In this document: one piece after another, positions 17,873 to 26,450 of the stretch
Layout: every line of letters starts with the position of its first letter
How positions within the stretch are numbered: position 1 is the stretch's first letter
Assembly (NCBI GenBank): GCA_947488615.1
Contig: CANKZU010000002.1
Location: 343,180-407,179, forward strand
DNA: 64,000 nucleotides
Source: an uncultured Aurantimonas sp.
GTDB taxonomy: Bacteria; Pseudomonadota; Alphaproteobacteria; Rhizobiales; Rhizobiaceae
Direction: 5' to 3'
Notes under the pieces: generated by a model
The model's input: the letters and a program-made list of their open reading frames with translations, nothing else
The model's database searches: none
Told to the model about the DNA's origin: nothing
Position numbers and translations under genes: made by a program

Positions 17873-20293
17873 CTACGCCTGCTCGTCCTCCGCCGGTTCG
17901 TCGGTGACCGCTGCCTCGATCGTGCAGACGAGGCCCTCGGGGCGGTAGTCGATCTTAACCTCGCCGCCGAATTCGGCCGCCATCGCCTGTTCGATCAGCC
18001 GCGACCCGAACCCGCGCACTGTCGGCTCCTGCACCGCGGGACCGCCGATCTCCCGCCAGGTGAAAGTGAGCTGCGGCGTCCCTCCCACGACTGCCAATCC
18101 CCATTTGATTGTGACATGGCCGATGTCGTTGGATAGCGCGCCGTATTTGGCCGCGTTGGTGGCGAGTTCGTGCAAACCGAGCGCCAGCGCGAGGCTCTGC
18201 CGCGCGGTCAGGCGCAGATCGGGACCAGACGCGGAAATCCGCGTCTCGTCTTCCGGCTGGTGGGTCTTGAGGGAATTGGCGACGATCGCCGCGATCGGCG
18301 CCGAAGTCCAACTCGTCTGGGTCAGGATGTCGTGCGCCTGGCCCAACGCGATCAAACGCGCCGAGAAGGCGGCGAGCCCGTCCTGGACGTTGGATGCCCG
18401 GCGCAGCGTCTGGTTGGCGAGAGCGTTGACCATGGCGAGCGTGTTCTTCACCCGGTGCTGTAGCTCTCGCGTCAGCATCTGTTGGCGCTCTTCCGATTCT
18501 TTCTGCTCGGTCACGTCGCGCATCGCCCCGACGAAGCGGATGGTTTGCCCGTCCTCGACCAGCGTCTGGCCACTCGAATGGACGTGACGCGTGCTCCCGT
18601 CCTCAAGGCCGACGGCGCGGTACACAATGTCATATGCGCCGTCCGATTTCGGGTCGAGCACGGCGGCGATCGCGGCCTCTACCCGAGCACGATCTTCGGG
18701 ATGCAGGCCCGGCAGATAGCTGCTCTCGAAGCTGACGGGAGCCCCCGGCGAAATGCCGAACAGCGCGCGAGCGCGGTCGTCCCAATGCAGCGCACCGGTC
18801 CGCAGATCGTAGTCGAAGGTGCCGATCGCTGCCGATTCCTGGGCCAGTCGGAGGCGCCGCTCGGTCTCGATCAGGGCCTGCTCGGCCTGTCGGCGTTGGC
18901 TGAAAGTCCAGGATCGGTTCAGCACCTCCCGGATGAACGTCACCTCCTCGTCGCTCCAATGCCGAGGCTGTGACGCGTGCAAGTAAAGGATAGCCCGAAC
19001 CCGCCCATCCTCAACGACCGTCAGATTGACGAGTGCGCCGATCCCGAGCTCGGACCAGGCCTTTTCTACGGCCGGCGACGAAGACCGTTCGGCCGTATTC
19101 TCGATTACCACCAGACTGGATCGCAATTCTTCCAGAAATTCACCGCCGAAGGGTTCGAGCGGGATGACTCCGGAAAGTGCCTTTGCATTCTGCGCGGTCC
19201 ACTCGCCAACTATGGTCGCGGCGGTCTCTGCGGCATCGACATTGGCGTAACCGACTCGCGCGATCCCCAGCGTCTCGCCGAGAATCTGTAGTGCCGTGTC
19301 GGTCCGGTTCACTGTCCTTTCGCTTAATATCAGTTCATCGCCCAGTCGCAGGAGCGCCGCTTGTCGCGCTTCGCGCGCCCGTTCGCTGGTCCGGTCGACG
19401 ATCGCGCCCGGAAAGCGCAGCGGCTTTCCCTCGGCATCGTGAAAACAACGACCCCTGGCAAATATCCAGTGAACCGCGCCGTCGACATCAATGGTCCGAT
19501 ACTCTTCGGCATAGGGCGACGCCGTTTCCACGGCTTCGTTGATCGCCATGCTGACCCGCTCGAGATCGTCCGGATGAATGCCGCGCAGATAGGTCTCGAT
19601 CGGCACGCCCTTGTCGGCGAGCGCAGGATCGACCCCGAAAAGGCGGGCGAAGCGCGGATCGACATAGAAGCTGTCGCCGGGAATGTCCCAATCCCAGGTT
19701 CCGACGAGATCCGAAACCTCGAGCGCCAGATGCAGCCGTTCCTGGCTCAATTCCAGTTCCTTGCGCTCCTTGCGTTCGCGGGTTCGATCCCGCAGGATCT
19801 TGAGGACGCCGGCGGGCTTCTCATCGTCGCCGAGGAGCGGCATCATTTCGCCGCTGGCGAAGAAGCGCGAACCATCGGCCTTGATGTGCCAGCGCTCGTC
19901 GCTGGCCTTGCCCATGCTCAGCGAAATGCGCATCTCGCGCTCGGGAATGCCGTCCTCGACGTCCTCGGGGGTGAAGATCGTCGCGATCGGTCGGCCGACG
20001 ATCTGGCGTTCGGACCAGCCGAGAACCGCTTCCGCGGCGTCGTTCCAGGTCGTCACGACGCCGTCGAGATCGGCCGCGATGATGGCGTAGTCGACGGCGC
20101 TTTCGACGATCAGGCGATAGCGGGTTTCGGTTTGGTGCAAGGCCTTTTTCAGGCCGGCGATCTCTTCCGTCGCGCTATCGAGCCGGGCCGCCGCCTGGTC
20201 GCCGCCGGCGGCCTCCAACTCCGACAAACGTCGACGCAAAATGGCGTTTTCCGCGAGGGCCGAGGCCAGCCGGTCATCCTTGGCCAGTTCCAT
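17873..20293 (-). CDS. Soluble PAS/GAF HWE histidine kinase
   Basis: 806 residues with no transmembrane segment. A short N-terminal coiled coil is followed by PAS domain 1 (about 52-170), PAS 2 (182-305), a GAF-like domain (about 310-465), PAS 3 (475-597) and the HWE kinase core. The phospho-acceptor is His613 in ELQHRVKN, the N box is ELATNAAKYGA (709-719), and TWRE (745-748) gives the W-x-E signature. Such kinases sense light, redox or small ligands; no LOV-type NCRFLQ cysteine motif is present. The ATG at 20293 has AGGGGA upstream; the frame extends to 20386. No response regulator is next to it. Confidence 0.87.
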   Translation of the reverse strand: MELAKDDRLASALAENAILRRRLSELEAAGGDQAAARLDSATEEIAGLKKALHQTETRYRLIVESAVDYAIIAADLDGVVTTWNDAAEAVLGWSERQIVGRPIATIFTPEDVEDGIPEREMRISLSMGKASDERWHIKADGSRFFASGEMMPLLGDDEKPAGVLKILRDRTRERKERKELELSQERLHLALEVSDLVGTWDWDIPGDSFYVDPRFARLFGVDPALADKGVPIETYLRGIHPDDLERVSMAINEAVETASPYAEEYRTIDVDGAVHWIFARGRCFHDAEGKPLRFPGAIVDRTSERAREARQAALLRLGDELILSERTVNRTDTALQILGETLGIARVGYANVDAAETAATIVGEWTAQNAKALSGVIPLEPFGGEFLEELRSSLVVIENTAERSSSPAVEKAWSELGIGALVNLTVVEDGRVRAILYLHASQPRHWSDEEVTFIREVLNRSWTFSQRRQAEQALIETERRLRLAQESAAIGTFDYDLRTGALHWDDRARALFGISPGAPVSFESSYLPGLHPEDRARVEAAIAAVLDPKSDGAYDIVYRAVGLEDGSTRHVHSSGQTLVEDGQTIRFVGAMRDVTEQKESEERQQMLTRELQHRVKNTLAMVNALANQTLRRASNVQDGLAAFSARLIALGQAHDILTQTSWTSAPIAAIVANSLKTHQPEDETRISASGPDLRLTARQSLALALGLHELATNAAKYGALSNDIGHVTIKWGLAVVGGTPQLTFTWREIGGPAVQEPTVRGFGSRLIEQAMAAEFGGEVKIDYRPEGLVCTIEAAVTDEPAEDEQA

Positions 20294-20493
20294 CCGGATC
20301 CGTCCCCTGCACAGCTCAAGGAAGTCGGACGTCTCCGCCCCCAAACCCTTATCGAAGTCCCCTGATCGTTGCCTATGCCATTTCATACACGTCGGAACAA
20401 GGGCGCCACATGCAAGCTCTTAATTTTGAATGACTATTGGCGGAAATATGCTGTTTGGGTCAGTGGCGCGTGGCGCCGCGGTGCGGCAATATC

Positions 20494-21066
20494 TTAAGTA
20501 ATTACAGGAGGCTGCATCCGACCGGCCGGCGCAAGTATCCCGGCGGCGCCGGCAAGATGTCCCGGCGCGATTTCCTGAGCCAGCAACCGGTGTGGCTCGA
20601 ACGGCCCCGGCATGGAGAGATTCGCAGTGGCCGCGCTCGAAAAGCCGAAGCGACCGTAATATTCCGGATCGCCCATCAGCAGAACCGCGCCATGGCCGAG
20701 CCGCGCGGCCTCGCAGATGGCATGGCGCATCAGCGCGCCGCCGATGCCGGCATTGTGCAGGCTCGGATCGACGGCGAGTGGGCCGAGGAGCAGGGCCGGG
20801 ACGTCCCCACCGTGGCGGCCGGCGGCGATGCTCCACAGCCGCACGGTCCCCACCAGAGCGCCGTCGGCGGCAATCGCCGCGAAGGCAAGACCATGCGCCG
20901 ACCGCCGCCTGCGCCGGAGCGCCTCTGACGCCTTGCGCTGGCGGCCGGGACCCATCGCGGCGTCGAGCAGGATTTCGCGCGCGGCGACGTGCCGCCCGGT
21001 TTCCGGAACGATCGAAAACAGCGGCGCGGCGGCCTCGAAGGCCGTGGCATGAAGGAATGCGGACAT
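20494..21066 (-). CDS. GNAT family N-acetyltransferase (YhbS-like) beside the decarboxylase
   Basis: 190 residues. LLLGPLAVDPSLHNAGIGGALMRHA is the acetyl-CoA-binding beta4/alpha3 segment, and GDPEYYGRFGFSSA is a strong signature of the YhbS-like branch. AGAGGGGG precedes the ATG. It lies 144 bases downstream of the ornithine/lysine decarboxylase on the same strand, with two hairpins in between, so it probably acts on a polyamine-pathway product or is co-regulated. This gene pair is common in Hyphomicrobiales. The substrate is not known. Confidence 0.8.
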   Translation of the reverse strand: MSAFLHATAFEAAAPLFSIVPETGRHVAAREILLDAAMGPGRQRKASEALRRRRRSAHGLAFAAIAADGALVGTVRLWSIAAGRHGGDVPALLLGPLAVDPSLHNAGIGGALMRHAICEAARLGHGAVLLMGDPEYYGRFGFSSAATANLSMPGPFEPHRLLAQEIAPGHLAGAAGILAPAGRMQPPVIT

Positions 21067-21132
21067 AAGACCCCCTCTGATCGACAGGAGGCGGAAGGGA
21101 ACGGCCGGGCAATGCCGCGGCGCACGGGCGAA

Positions 21133-21181
21133 ACGCCCGGCGCGGCAGCGCCGGGCGTCAGCTTCGGAGCGACAGGCTCCG
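21133..21181 (-). promoter_or_regulatory. Two strong hairpins between the decarboxylase and GNAT genes
   Basis: An 11-base perfect stem with a GGCA loop spans 21133-21158 (ACGCCCGGCGC and its complement). A 6-base stem CGGAGC/GCTCCG spans 21165-21181. Neither is followed by a T tract on the minus strand, so they look like processing or stability elements rather than a classical terminator. They could set the ratio of the two mRNAs. Confidence 0.45.
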
Positions 21182-21210
21182 TCGTCGCAATCGGGCTCTC
21201 ATGCGGCGCC

Positions 21211-22344
21211 TCAGATCACGTAGGCGCGCAACGGCTCGATGCCGTTGAAGGCGACCGAGGCGTAGGTCGTCGTATAGGCGCCGGTGCCCTCGATCAGCAC
21301 CTCGTCGCCCACCGTCAGCGAGATCGGCAGCGGGTAGGGCGTCTTTTCGTAGAGCACGTCCGCCGAATCGCAGGTCGGGCCGGCGACGACACACGGTTCC
21401 GTCCGCTCGCCGTCATGCTTCGTGACCATCGGGTAGCGGATCGCCTCGTCCATGGTCTCGGCGAGACCGCCGAACTTGCCGATGTCGAGATAGACCCAGC
21501 GATTGGCGTCCTCGGCCGACTTTTTCGACACCAGCACGACCTCCGCCTTGATGACGCCGGCGTCGCCGACCATGCCACGGCCGGGCTCGATGATCGTCTC
21601 CGGCAACCGGTTGCCGAAATGCTTGCGCAGGCTGGCGAAGATCGCCTGGCCATAGGCGCTGGCGGTCGGAACGTCCTTCAAATAGCGGGTCGGAAAGCCG
21701 CCGCCCATATTGACGAGCGTCAGCACGATGCCCTTATCGGCCAGCGCTTCGAAGACGTATTTCGCATCGGCGATCGCCGCGTCCCAGGCCTGCGTGTCGG
21801 TCTGCTGCGAGCCGACATGGAAGGAGACGCCGGTGGCGATGAGGCCGAGCGCGTCGGCATGCACCAGCACATCGATGGCCATCGTCGGCACGCAGCCGAA
21901 CTTGCGCGACAGCGGCCACTCGGCACCCTCGCCATCGGTGAGGACGCGGCAGAACACGCGGGCGCCGGGCGCGGCGCGGGCGACCTTCTCAACCTCCTCG
22001 ACGCAATCGACGGCGAACAGCGAGACGCCGAGCGCGTGGGCGCGGGCGATGTCGCGCTCCTTCTTGATGGTGTTGCCGTAGGAGATGCGTTTGGCCGTCG
22101 CGCCAGCCTCGAGCGCCATCTCGACCTCGGCGACCGAGGCGCAGTCGAAGTTGGAGCCGAGCGAGGCGAGCAGGCGCAGGACTTCCGGCGCCGGATTGGC
22201 CTTGACGGCATAGAAGATCGCCGAATCCGGCAGGGCCTTGCGGAAGGCGTTGAAATTGTCCTCGACGATGTCGAGGTCGACGACGAGGCAGGGGCCGTCG
22301 GGTCGTCGGGTGGCAAGGAAATCGAGGATGCGCTGCGTGGCCAT
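21211..22344 (-). CDS. Ornithine/lysine decarboxylase, fold type III (PLP)
   Basis: 377 residues. The PLP lysine is K48 in FYAVKANP, the stacking His176 lies in SFHVGSQ, the phosphate-binding loop is EPGRGMVGDAG, and the second-subunit cysteine is C325 in GPTCDSAD. This is the compact alphaproteobacterial ODC/LDC that makes putrescine (or cadaverine) for homospermidine and related polyamines. GGGAG lies 6 bases before the ATG. A 541-base non-coding stretch upstream appears to be a structured leader. A LysR regulator is divergent. The GNAT gene follows downstream. Confidence 0.93.
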   Translation of the reverse strand: MATQRILDFLATRRPDGPCLVVDLDIVEDNFNAFRKALPDSAIFYAVKANPAPEVLRLLASLGSNFDCASVAEVEMALEAGATAKRISYGNTIKKERDIARAHALGVSLFAVDCVEEVEKVARAAPGARVFCRVLTDGEGAEWPLSRKFGCVPTMAIDVLVHADALGLIATGVSFHVGSQQTDTQAWDAAIADAKYVFEALADKGIVLTLVNMGGGFPTRYLKDVPTASAYGQAIFASLRKHFGNRLPETIIEPGRGMVGDAGVIKAEVVLVSKKSAEDANRWVYLDIGKFGGLAETMDEAIRYPMVTKHDGERTEPCVVAGPTCDSADVLYEKTPYPLPISLTVGDEVLIEGTGAYTTTYASVAFNGIEPLRAYVI

Positions 22345-22800
22345 TGGGCTCTCCCATTGACCCGATCCCTGCGGATCGGAAAATCGACGAGGAGCGACTG
22401 CAAGATTGCCGCGGACAGCCGAAATCGACCCGCCAACGGCCTCTTGCGAGACGCGACGATGGCCGGATGCGAACGCGGAACGTCCGTCTCCGGTAATCAG
22501 TCTGCCATGGCTTGGTGGGCTTGGACCCGCCGCACTTCAGGCAAGGATGGTGTGCCTCTTCAGTATTCCCGGCTTTGGAGACCAGGAGAGACCAGAAAGG
22601 CCCGGACCGTCGTTGCTTCAAGGCGTCCTCGATCTCGCGAAGCTCGCAAAATCGACTGGATGTGTTACGTCCAGGTACCGTCCCGGCAACCCTCGCATTT
22701 GAGGACCGGGGGACGCCCACAGGCACGTGCGACTTGGGGCGAGATGCGATGTATGCCGGTGACCCGTCATAAACAAGTGAAAATCGCCGTTGCGATTGAT
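22345..22800 (-). promoter_or_regulatory. Long structured leader of the decarboxylase, candidate speF-type RNA
   Basis: About 450 bases on the decarboxylase strand carry no convincing gene. Visible structure in the minus-strand RNA includes CUGGA/UCCAG around the 22659-22677 region, a GCGAGCUUCGC-type hairpin just after it, and a perfect 7-base stem CCGATCC/GGATCGG (22362-22379) only about ten bases before the ribosome-binding site. Alphaproteobacterial ornithine decarboxylase genes are known to carry a long 'speF' RNA motif in this position, and the size and place fit. I cannot align it to the model by eye. A TTGTTT-N17-TACATC pair near 22747-22775 could be its promoter. Confidence 0.5.
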
Positions 22801-22885
22801 TTTTCATCCTTCCCGTCGGAGGAAGGATGGCGTCGGCCGATTAGCGACGACAATGGACAATGAAAGCCTGGAGCAAGGTGCCCGA

Positions 22886-23803
22886 ATGGATACACTGACC
22901 CGGATGCGCGCCTTCATCGCCGTCATCGAGAATCAAGGATTCTCCGCGGCGGCCCGCAAGACCGGACGCTCCAAGGCGCTTCTGTCGAAATATGTGCGCG
23001 AGCTTGAAGACGAACTCGGCGTGCTCCTGATCAACCGGACCACCCGGCAGATCGCCCTGACCGCGGCTGGGGAGGTCTATCTGTCGCGCGCCTCCGGCAT
23101 CCTTGCCGATCTCGAAAGTCTCAACGAGGAGGCGCGGGAAGCGACCGGCGAGGCCAAGGGGACGATTCGCGTCTCGGCGGCCCGGACCTTCGGCGACGCC
23201 GAGTTGGGGCTCAGCCTCGTCGACTTCGCCAAGGACCACCCGGACATCGGGCTCGACATCCATCTCGACGACAGTTTCGTCAATCTGGTCGAGGAAGGCT
23301 TCGACGTCGCGATCCGTATGACGCGGCTGGCCGATTCGGCGATGATCGCCCGACGACTGGCCTCGCTCGACTTCGCCATCGTCGGCAGCCCGGATCTGTT
23401 GAAGCGGCTCGGCCGGCCGACGCATCCCTCGCAGATCGCCGGCTTTCCGGCGGTGATCGATTCCAATTCGCGGATGTTCTCCAACTGGATCTTCCGCGAC
23501 CCGGCGACCAAGGAGACGATACCGGTCACCGTATCGGGGAAATTCACCGCCAACAGCCCGGTCACCGTGCGCGCGGCGGCGATCGCCGGCCTCGGTCTGG
23601 CGCTGAGCCCGAGCTTCGTCATCCGCAAGGACATCGAGGCGGGAAAACTGGTAACGGTGCTCGACGATTACATGCCGAGCGAAGCGGGAATCTATGCGGT
23701 GTTCCCGCATCGCCGCCATCTACCGGCGCGGGTGCGGCTGTTCGTCGATTATCTGGCGGACTGGTTCAAGAAGTGCGATTCGAAGCGGCGGAATGGCGGG
23801 TGA
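22886..23803 (+). CDS. LysR family transcriptional regulator
   Basis: 305 residues. The N-terminal winged helix is MDTLTRMRAFIAVIENQGFS, AARKTGRSKALLSKYVRELE, followed by a two-lobed effector domain with GTIRVSAARTFGDAELG at the hinge. The helix sequence 'SKALLSKYVRELEDELGVLL' places it in the YhaJ/DmlR-like subgroup. ATG 22886 has AAGGTG upstream; other in-frame starts lie at 22790 and 22853. It is divergent from the decarboxylase, 541 bases away, so it may control that gene or another target. The inducer is unknown. Confidence 0.88.
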   Translation: MDTLTRMRAFIAVIENQGFSAAARKTGRSKALLSKYVRELEDELGVLLINRTTRQIALTAAGEVYLSRASGILADLESLNEEAREATGEAKGTIRVSAARTFGDAELGLSLVDFAKDHPDIGLDIHLDDSFVNLVEEGFDVAIRMTRLADSAMIARRLASLDFAIVGSPDLLKRLGRPTHPSQIAGFPAVIDSNSRMFSNWIFRDPATKETIPVTVSGKFTANSPVTVRAAAIAGLGLALSPSFVIRKDIEAGKLVTVLDDYMPSEAGIYAVFPHRRHLPARVRLFVDYLADWFKKCDSKRRNGG

Positions 23804-23865
23804 GGCGAGCCAGCCGACACCGGCAGCTTTACCCAACCTTAGCAGACCTGCGGTAAGCTAGCTGC

Positions 23866-24384
23866 ATGTTAAGTCGATCATTCCTTGCCGCGCTGGCTCT
23901 CTTCGCCGCCGCTCCCGCCGCCGCCCACGAGCAGGTCGTGCCGGCCGTCGCACGTTCCGAAATGCCGTATGCCGTCGAGGCCGATCCCGGCACGATCGTC
24001 ATCGAGACCGGCGAGCGCAAACTCTATCTGCTGACGGGGAAGGGTAAGGCGCTGGAATATGACATCGCCGTCGGCAAGCCGAGCGAGCAGTGGTTCGGCA
24101 AGAGCTGGATTTCCAAGAAACGCGATAATCCAACCTGGACGCCAACCCCGTCGATGCGCGAGAAGAACCCGAGCCTGCCGCAATCGGTGGGGCCGGGACC
24201 GAAGAATCCGCTGGGCGAAAGGGCGCTGAATCTCGGCTGGGGCGCCTACCGTATTCACGGGACCAACTCGCCGAACTCGATCGGCAGCGCCGCATCGTCC
24301 GGGTGCTTCCGGATGCGCAATGCCGACGTCAAGGATCTGTTCGAGCGGGTGAATATCGGCGCGCAGGTCCTCGTTCTACGCTGA
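23866..24384 (+). CDS. L,D-transpeptidase (YkuD/ErfK family)
   Basis: 172 residues. A signal peptide covers 1-20 (cleavage after AAAHE region). The catalytic signature is HGTNSPNSIGSAASSGCFRM, containing the conserved His and the nucleophilic Cys of SxGCxR. The enzyme forms 3-3 peptidoglycan crosslinks or attaches beta-barrel outer-membrane proteins to peptidoglycan in the periplasm. Alphaproteobacteria usually carry many paralogues. No clear Shine-Dalgarno is visible before the ATG (weak GGTAAG). It stands alone between LysR and the DUF1007 gene. Confidence 0.9.
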   Translation: MLSRSFLAALALFAAAPAAAHEQVVPAVARSEMPYAVEADPGTIVIETGERKLYLLTGKGKALEYDIAVGKPSEQWFGKSWISKKRDNPTWTPTPSMREKNPSLPQSVGPGPKNPLGERALNLGWGAYRIHGTNSPNSIGSAASSGCFRMRNADVKDLFERVNIGAQVLVLR

Positions 24385-24467
24385 CCGGTGACGAAACAAG
24401 CGCTTCGTTCAAACTTCGGCCATTCTTATGCTGTTTCAGAATCCGACGAATTCGGAGGGGAACGGCC

Positions 24468-25139
24468 TTGCATCATCGGGTAACGGCAGGCGCGCTGGGG
24501 CTCGCCGCGGTCCTGTTTACGGTCGGGGCGGCCTCGGCCCATCCGCACGTCTTCGCCGAGGCCAAGGTCGAGATCGTCGGCACGCCGGACGGGCAGCTCG
24601 CGGCGATCCGCAACATCTGGCGCATGGATGAGCTTTTTTCCTCCTCGGTGATCGTCGATTTCGACAAGAATGCCAACGGCACGCTCGATGACGACGAACT
24701 CGCCGAGGTCGGAGCCACGGTCAAGGAATCGATCGCCGAGTGGAATTTCTACACTTTCGTCGAAGCCGATGGGCGCGAGGTGACGATGGCGCCGCCGGAC
24801 GAAATCCTCATGCTTTGGGAGAACAACCAGCTTTTGATGTTCTTCGAGATGAAGGCCGGCGAAGCGGTCGACCTCGCCAAGGACAAGCTGACGGTTTCCA
24901 ACTTCGACGAAACCTTCTTCGTCGCCTTCGACTTTGCCGACGAGAGCGACTTTCAACTCGTCGACATGCCGAAGAGCTGCGTGAAGAAATTCCTCGTGCC
25001 GGACGAGGACGAAGCCGCCAAGCAGTGGCTGGCGTCGGTCGCGACGCTGGCCCCGGACGAAACCATTCCCGACGACGGCGTCAACTATTCCAAGGTCCTG
25101 GCGACACGGCTGGAGGTGACATGCGCGCCCGCGAGCTGA
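24468..25139 (+). CDS. DUF1007 family periplasmic protein, partner of NicO exporter
   Basis: 223 residues from a TTG start, supported by GGAGGGG 8 bases upstream. The peptide then begins MHHRVTAGALGLAAVLFTV and has a signal ending ASA-HPHVF. The mature start HPHVFAEAKVEI is the hallmark of DUF1007 proteins and could bind metal at the new N-terminus. An EF-hand-like 'DFDKNANGTLDDDEL' stretch follows. The 3' end overlaps the NicO gene by 19 bases. The pair is widely found together and linked to nickel, cobalt or zinc homeostasis; the detailed role is unknown. Confidence 0.83.
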   Translation: MHHRVTAGALGLAAVLFTVGAASAHPHVFAEAKVEIVGTPDGQLAAIRNIWRMDELFSSSVIVDFDKNANGTLDDDELAEVGATVKESIAEWNFYTFVEADGREVTMAPPDEILMLWENNQLLMFFEMKAGEAVDLAKDKLTVSNFDETFFVAFDFADESDFQLVDMPKSCVKKFLVPDEDEAAKQWLASVATLAPDETIPDDGVNYSKVLATRLEVTCAPAS

Positions 25140-26230
25140 TTGGCCTCGGCACCACGCTTGTTGTCGCGGCCGCGCTCATCGCCGAACCGGCGCTCGCCAA
25201 GTCCTCGCTCGGAATCGGCAGCGCCGAGGTGACCGCGCAACCGTCCGGCGGCCTCTTCGCGCCGATCTTCACCCAGATCGCCACCTATCAGCGGGAGTTC
25301 TTCACCGCGCTGCGCCAGGCCCTGATCCAGTTGAAACAGGATGGCTCGGCGCTGCCGTTCCTGGTCGGCCTGTCCTTTGCCTACGGGGTGTTCCACGCCG
25401 CCGGCCCCGGCCACGGCAAGGCGGTGATCTCGTCCTACATGCTCGCCAACGAAGTAGAACTGCGCCGGGGGATCCTGTTGTCCTTCGTCTCGTCGCTGTT
25501 GCAGGCGGTGTCGGCGCTCGCGCTGGTCGGTGTCGGCTGGTACGTGTTGCGCGGCACCGCGGTCTCGATGACCGACGCGACCAATGCGCTCGAAATTGCC
25601 TCCTATGCGCTGATTGCCCTGTTCGGAGCATGGCTTTTGACCCGCAAGCTGTTGCGTCTGGTCAGTGGCCGCCGGTCGGGCGGTGTGCTGGCCTTCGCGC
25701 CGGCTGGCGTTCGGCGAGATCGCACGGGCTCCGCAGGTGTGCTTGCTTTCGCCGCGCCCGGCGGGGCGGGTGCCATGAGGGGCGGGCCGCCGCTGATGCG
25801 GCCTGCCTCGGCGGCGTTCGACGCCGGAACCTGCACTGACGATGATGATACCTGCGGCTGCGGGCGGGCGCACATCCCCAACCCGAAAGTTCTCGGCGGA
25901 CGGATGACGCTCGGCACGGCCGCCGCGGCCGTGTTCGCGGTCGGTCTGCGCCCCTGTTCCGGCGCCATCGTCGTCCTCACCTTCGCCCTGATCAACAGCC
26001 TTTATCTCGGCGGCATCCTGTCGGTGTTCGCCATGGCGATCGGGACCGCGCTCACCGTTTCCGCCATCGCCTGCGTCGCCGTTTTCGCCAAGGGCTTCGC
26101 ATTAAGAGCCAGCGGTGGCGGAACGCTCGGCCGGGTCGTCGGGAGCATGGTGGAGATTGCCGGCGCTTTGTTTTTGCTGACCGTCGGCCTGCTGTTGCTC
26201 GGCGGCGCGCTGCAGACAGCTTCGGTGTAA
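25121..26230 (+). CDS. NicO/RcnA-type nickel-cobalt transporter
   Basis: 369 residues. A signal-like N-terminus is followed by about six hydrophobic helices. AYGVFHAAGPGHGKAVISSY is the defining NicO/RcnA metal motif, and VGLRPCSGAIVVLTFAL matches the second half of the family. A central loop (about 185-255) is cytosolic or periplasmic and contains a Cys/Asp-rich piece, TCTDDDDTCGCG, likely to bind metal. GGAGGTG precedes the ATG. It overlaps the DUF1007 gene and would be translated with it. Direction of transport (export is usual for RcnA-like proteins) is inferred. Confidence 0.87.
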   Translation: MRARELIGLGTTLVVAAALIAEPALAKSSLGIGSAEVTAQPSGGLFAPIFTQIATYQREFFTALRQALIQLKQDGSALPFLVGLSFAYGVFHAAGPGHGKAVISSYMLANEVELRRGILLSFVSSLLQAVSALALVGVGWYVLRGTAVSMTDATNALEIASYALIALFGAWLLTRKLLRLVSGRRSGGVLAFAPAGVRRDRTGSAGVLAFAAPGGAGAMRGGPPLMRPASAAFDAGTCTDDDDTCGCGRAHIPNPKVLGGRMTLGTAAAAVFAVGLRPCSGAIVVLTFALINSLYLGGILSVFAMAIGTALTVSAIACVAVFAKGFALRASGGGTLGRVVGSMVEIAGALFLLTVGLLLLGGALQTASV

Positions 26231-26450
26231 CAAGAGCGGACCGGTACCGCGATTGTTTCCGATCAGCCGGCGGATTGAGCGATACGGGCGATAGAAAGTC
26301 TTAACCGACCCTGTCTTACCTTCCGGAAGATGTATGCTTCCGAAGGTCTCAAAGCGCGAATATGCCCCATGCCGTCAGAATCCAAAATGCTTCCGCGGGA
26401 TGGGATATGCCGCGCGGCTCGGGTGTCGACAGGTTGATCTGGCGGGTGAC

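Noticed and set aside
22406..22702. Plus-strand 98-codon frame within the decarboxylase leader
   Set aside because: Lies over the presumed structured RNA, lacks a ribosome site and any protein-like pattern.
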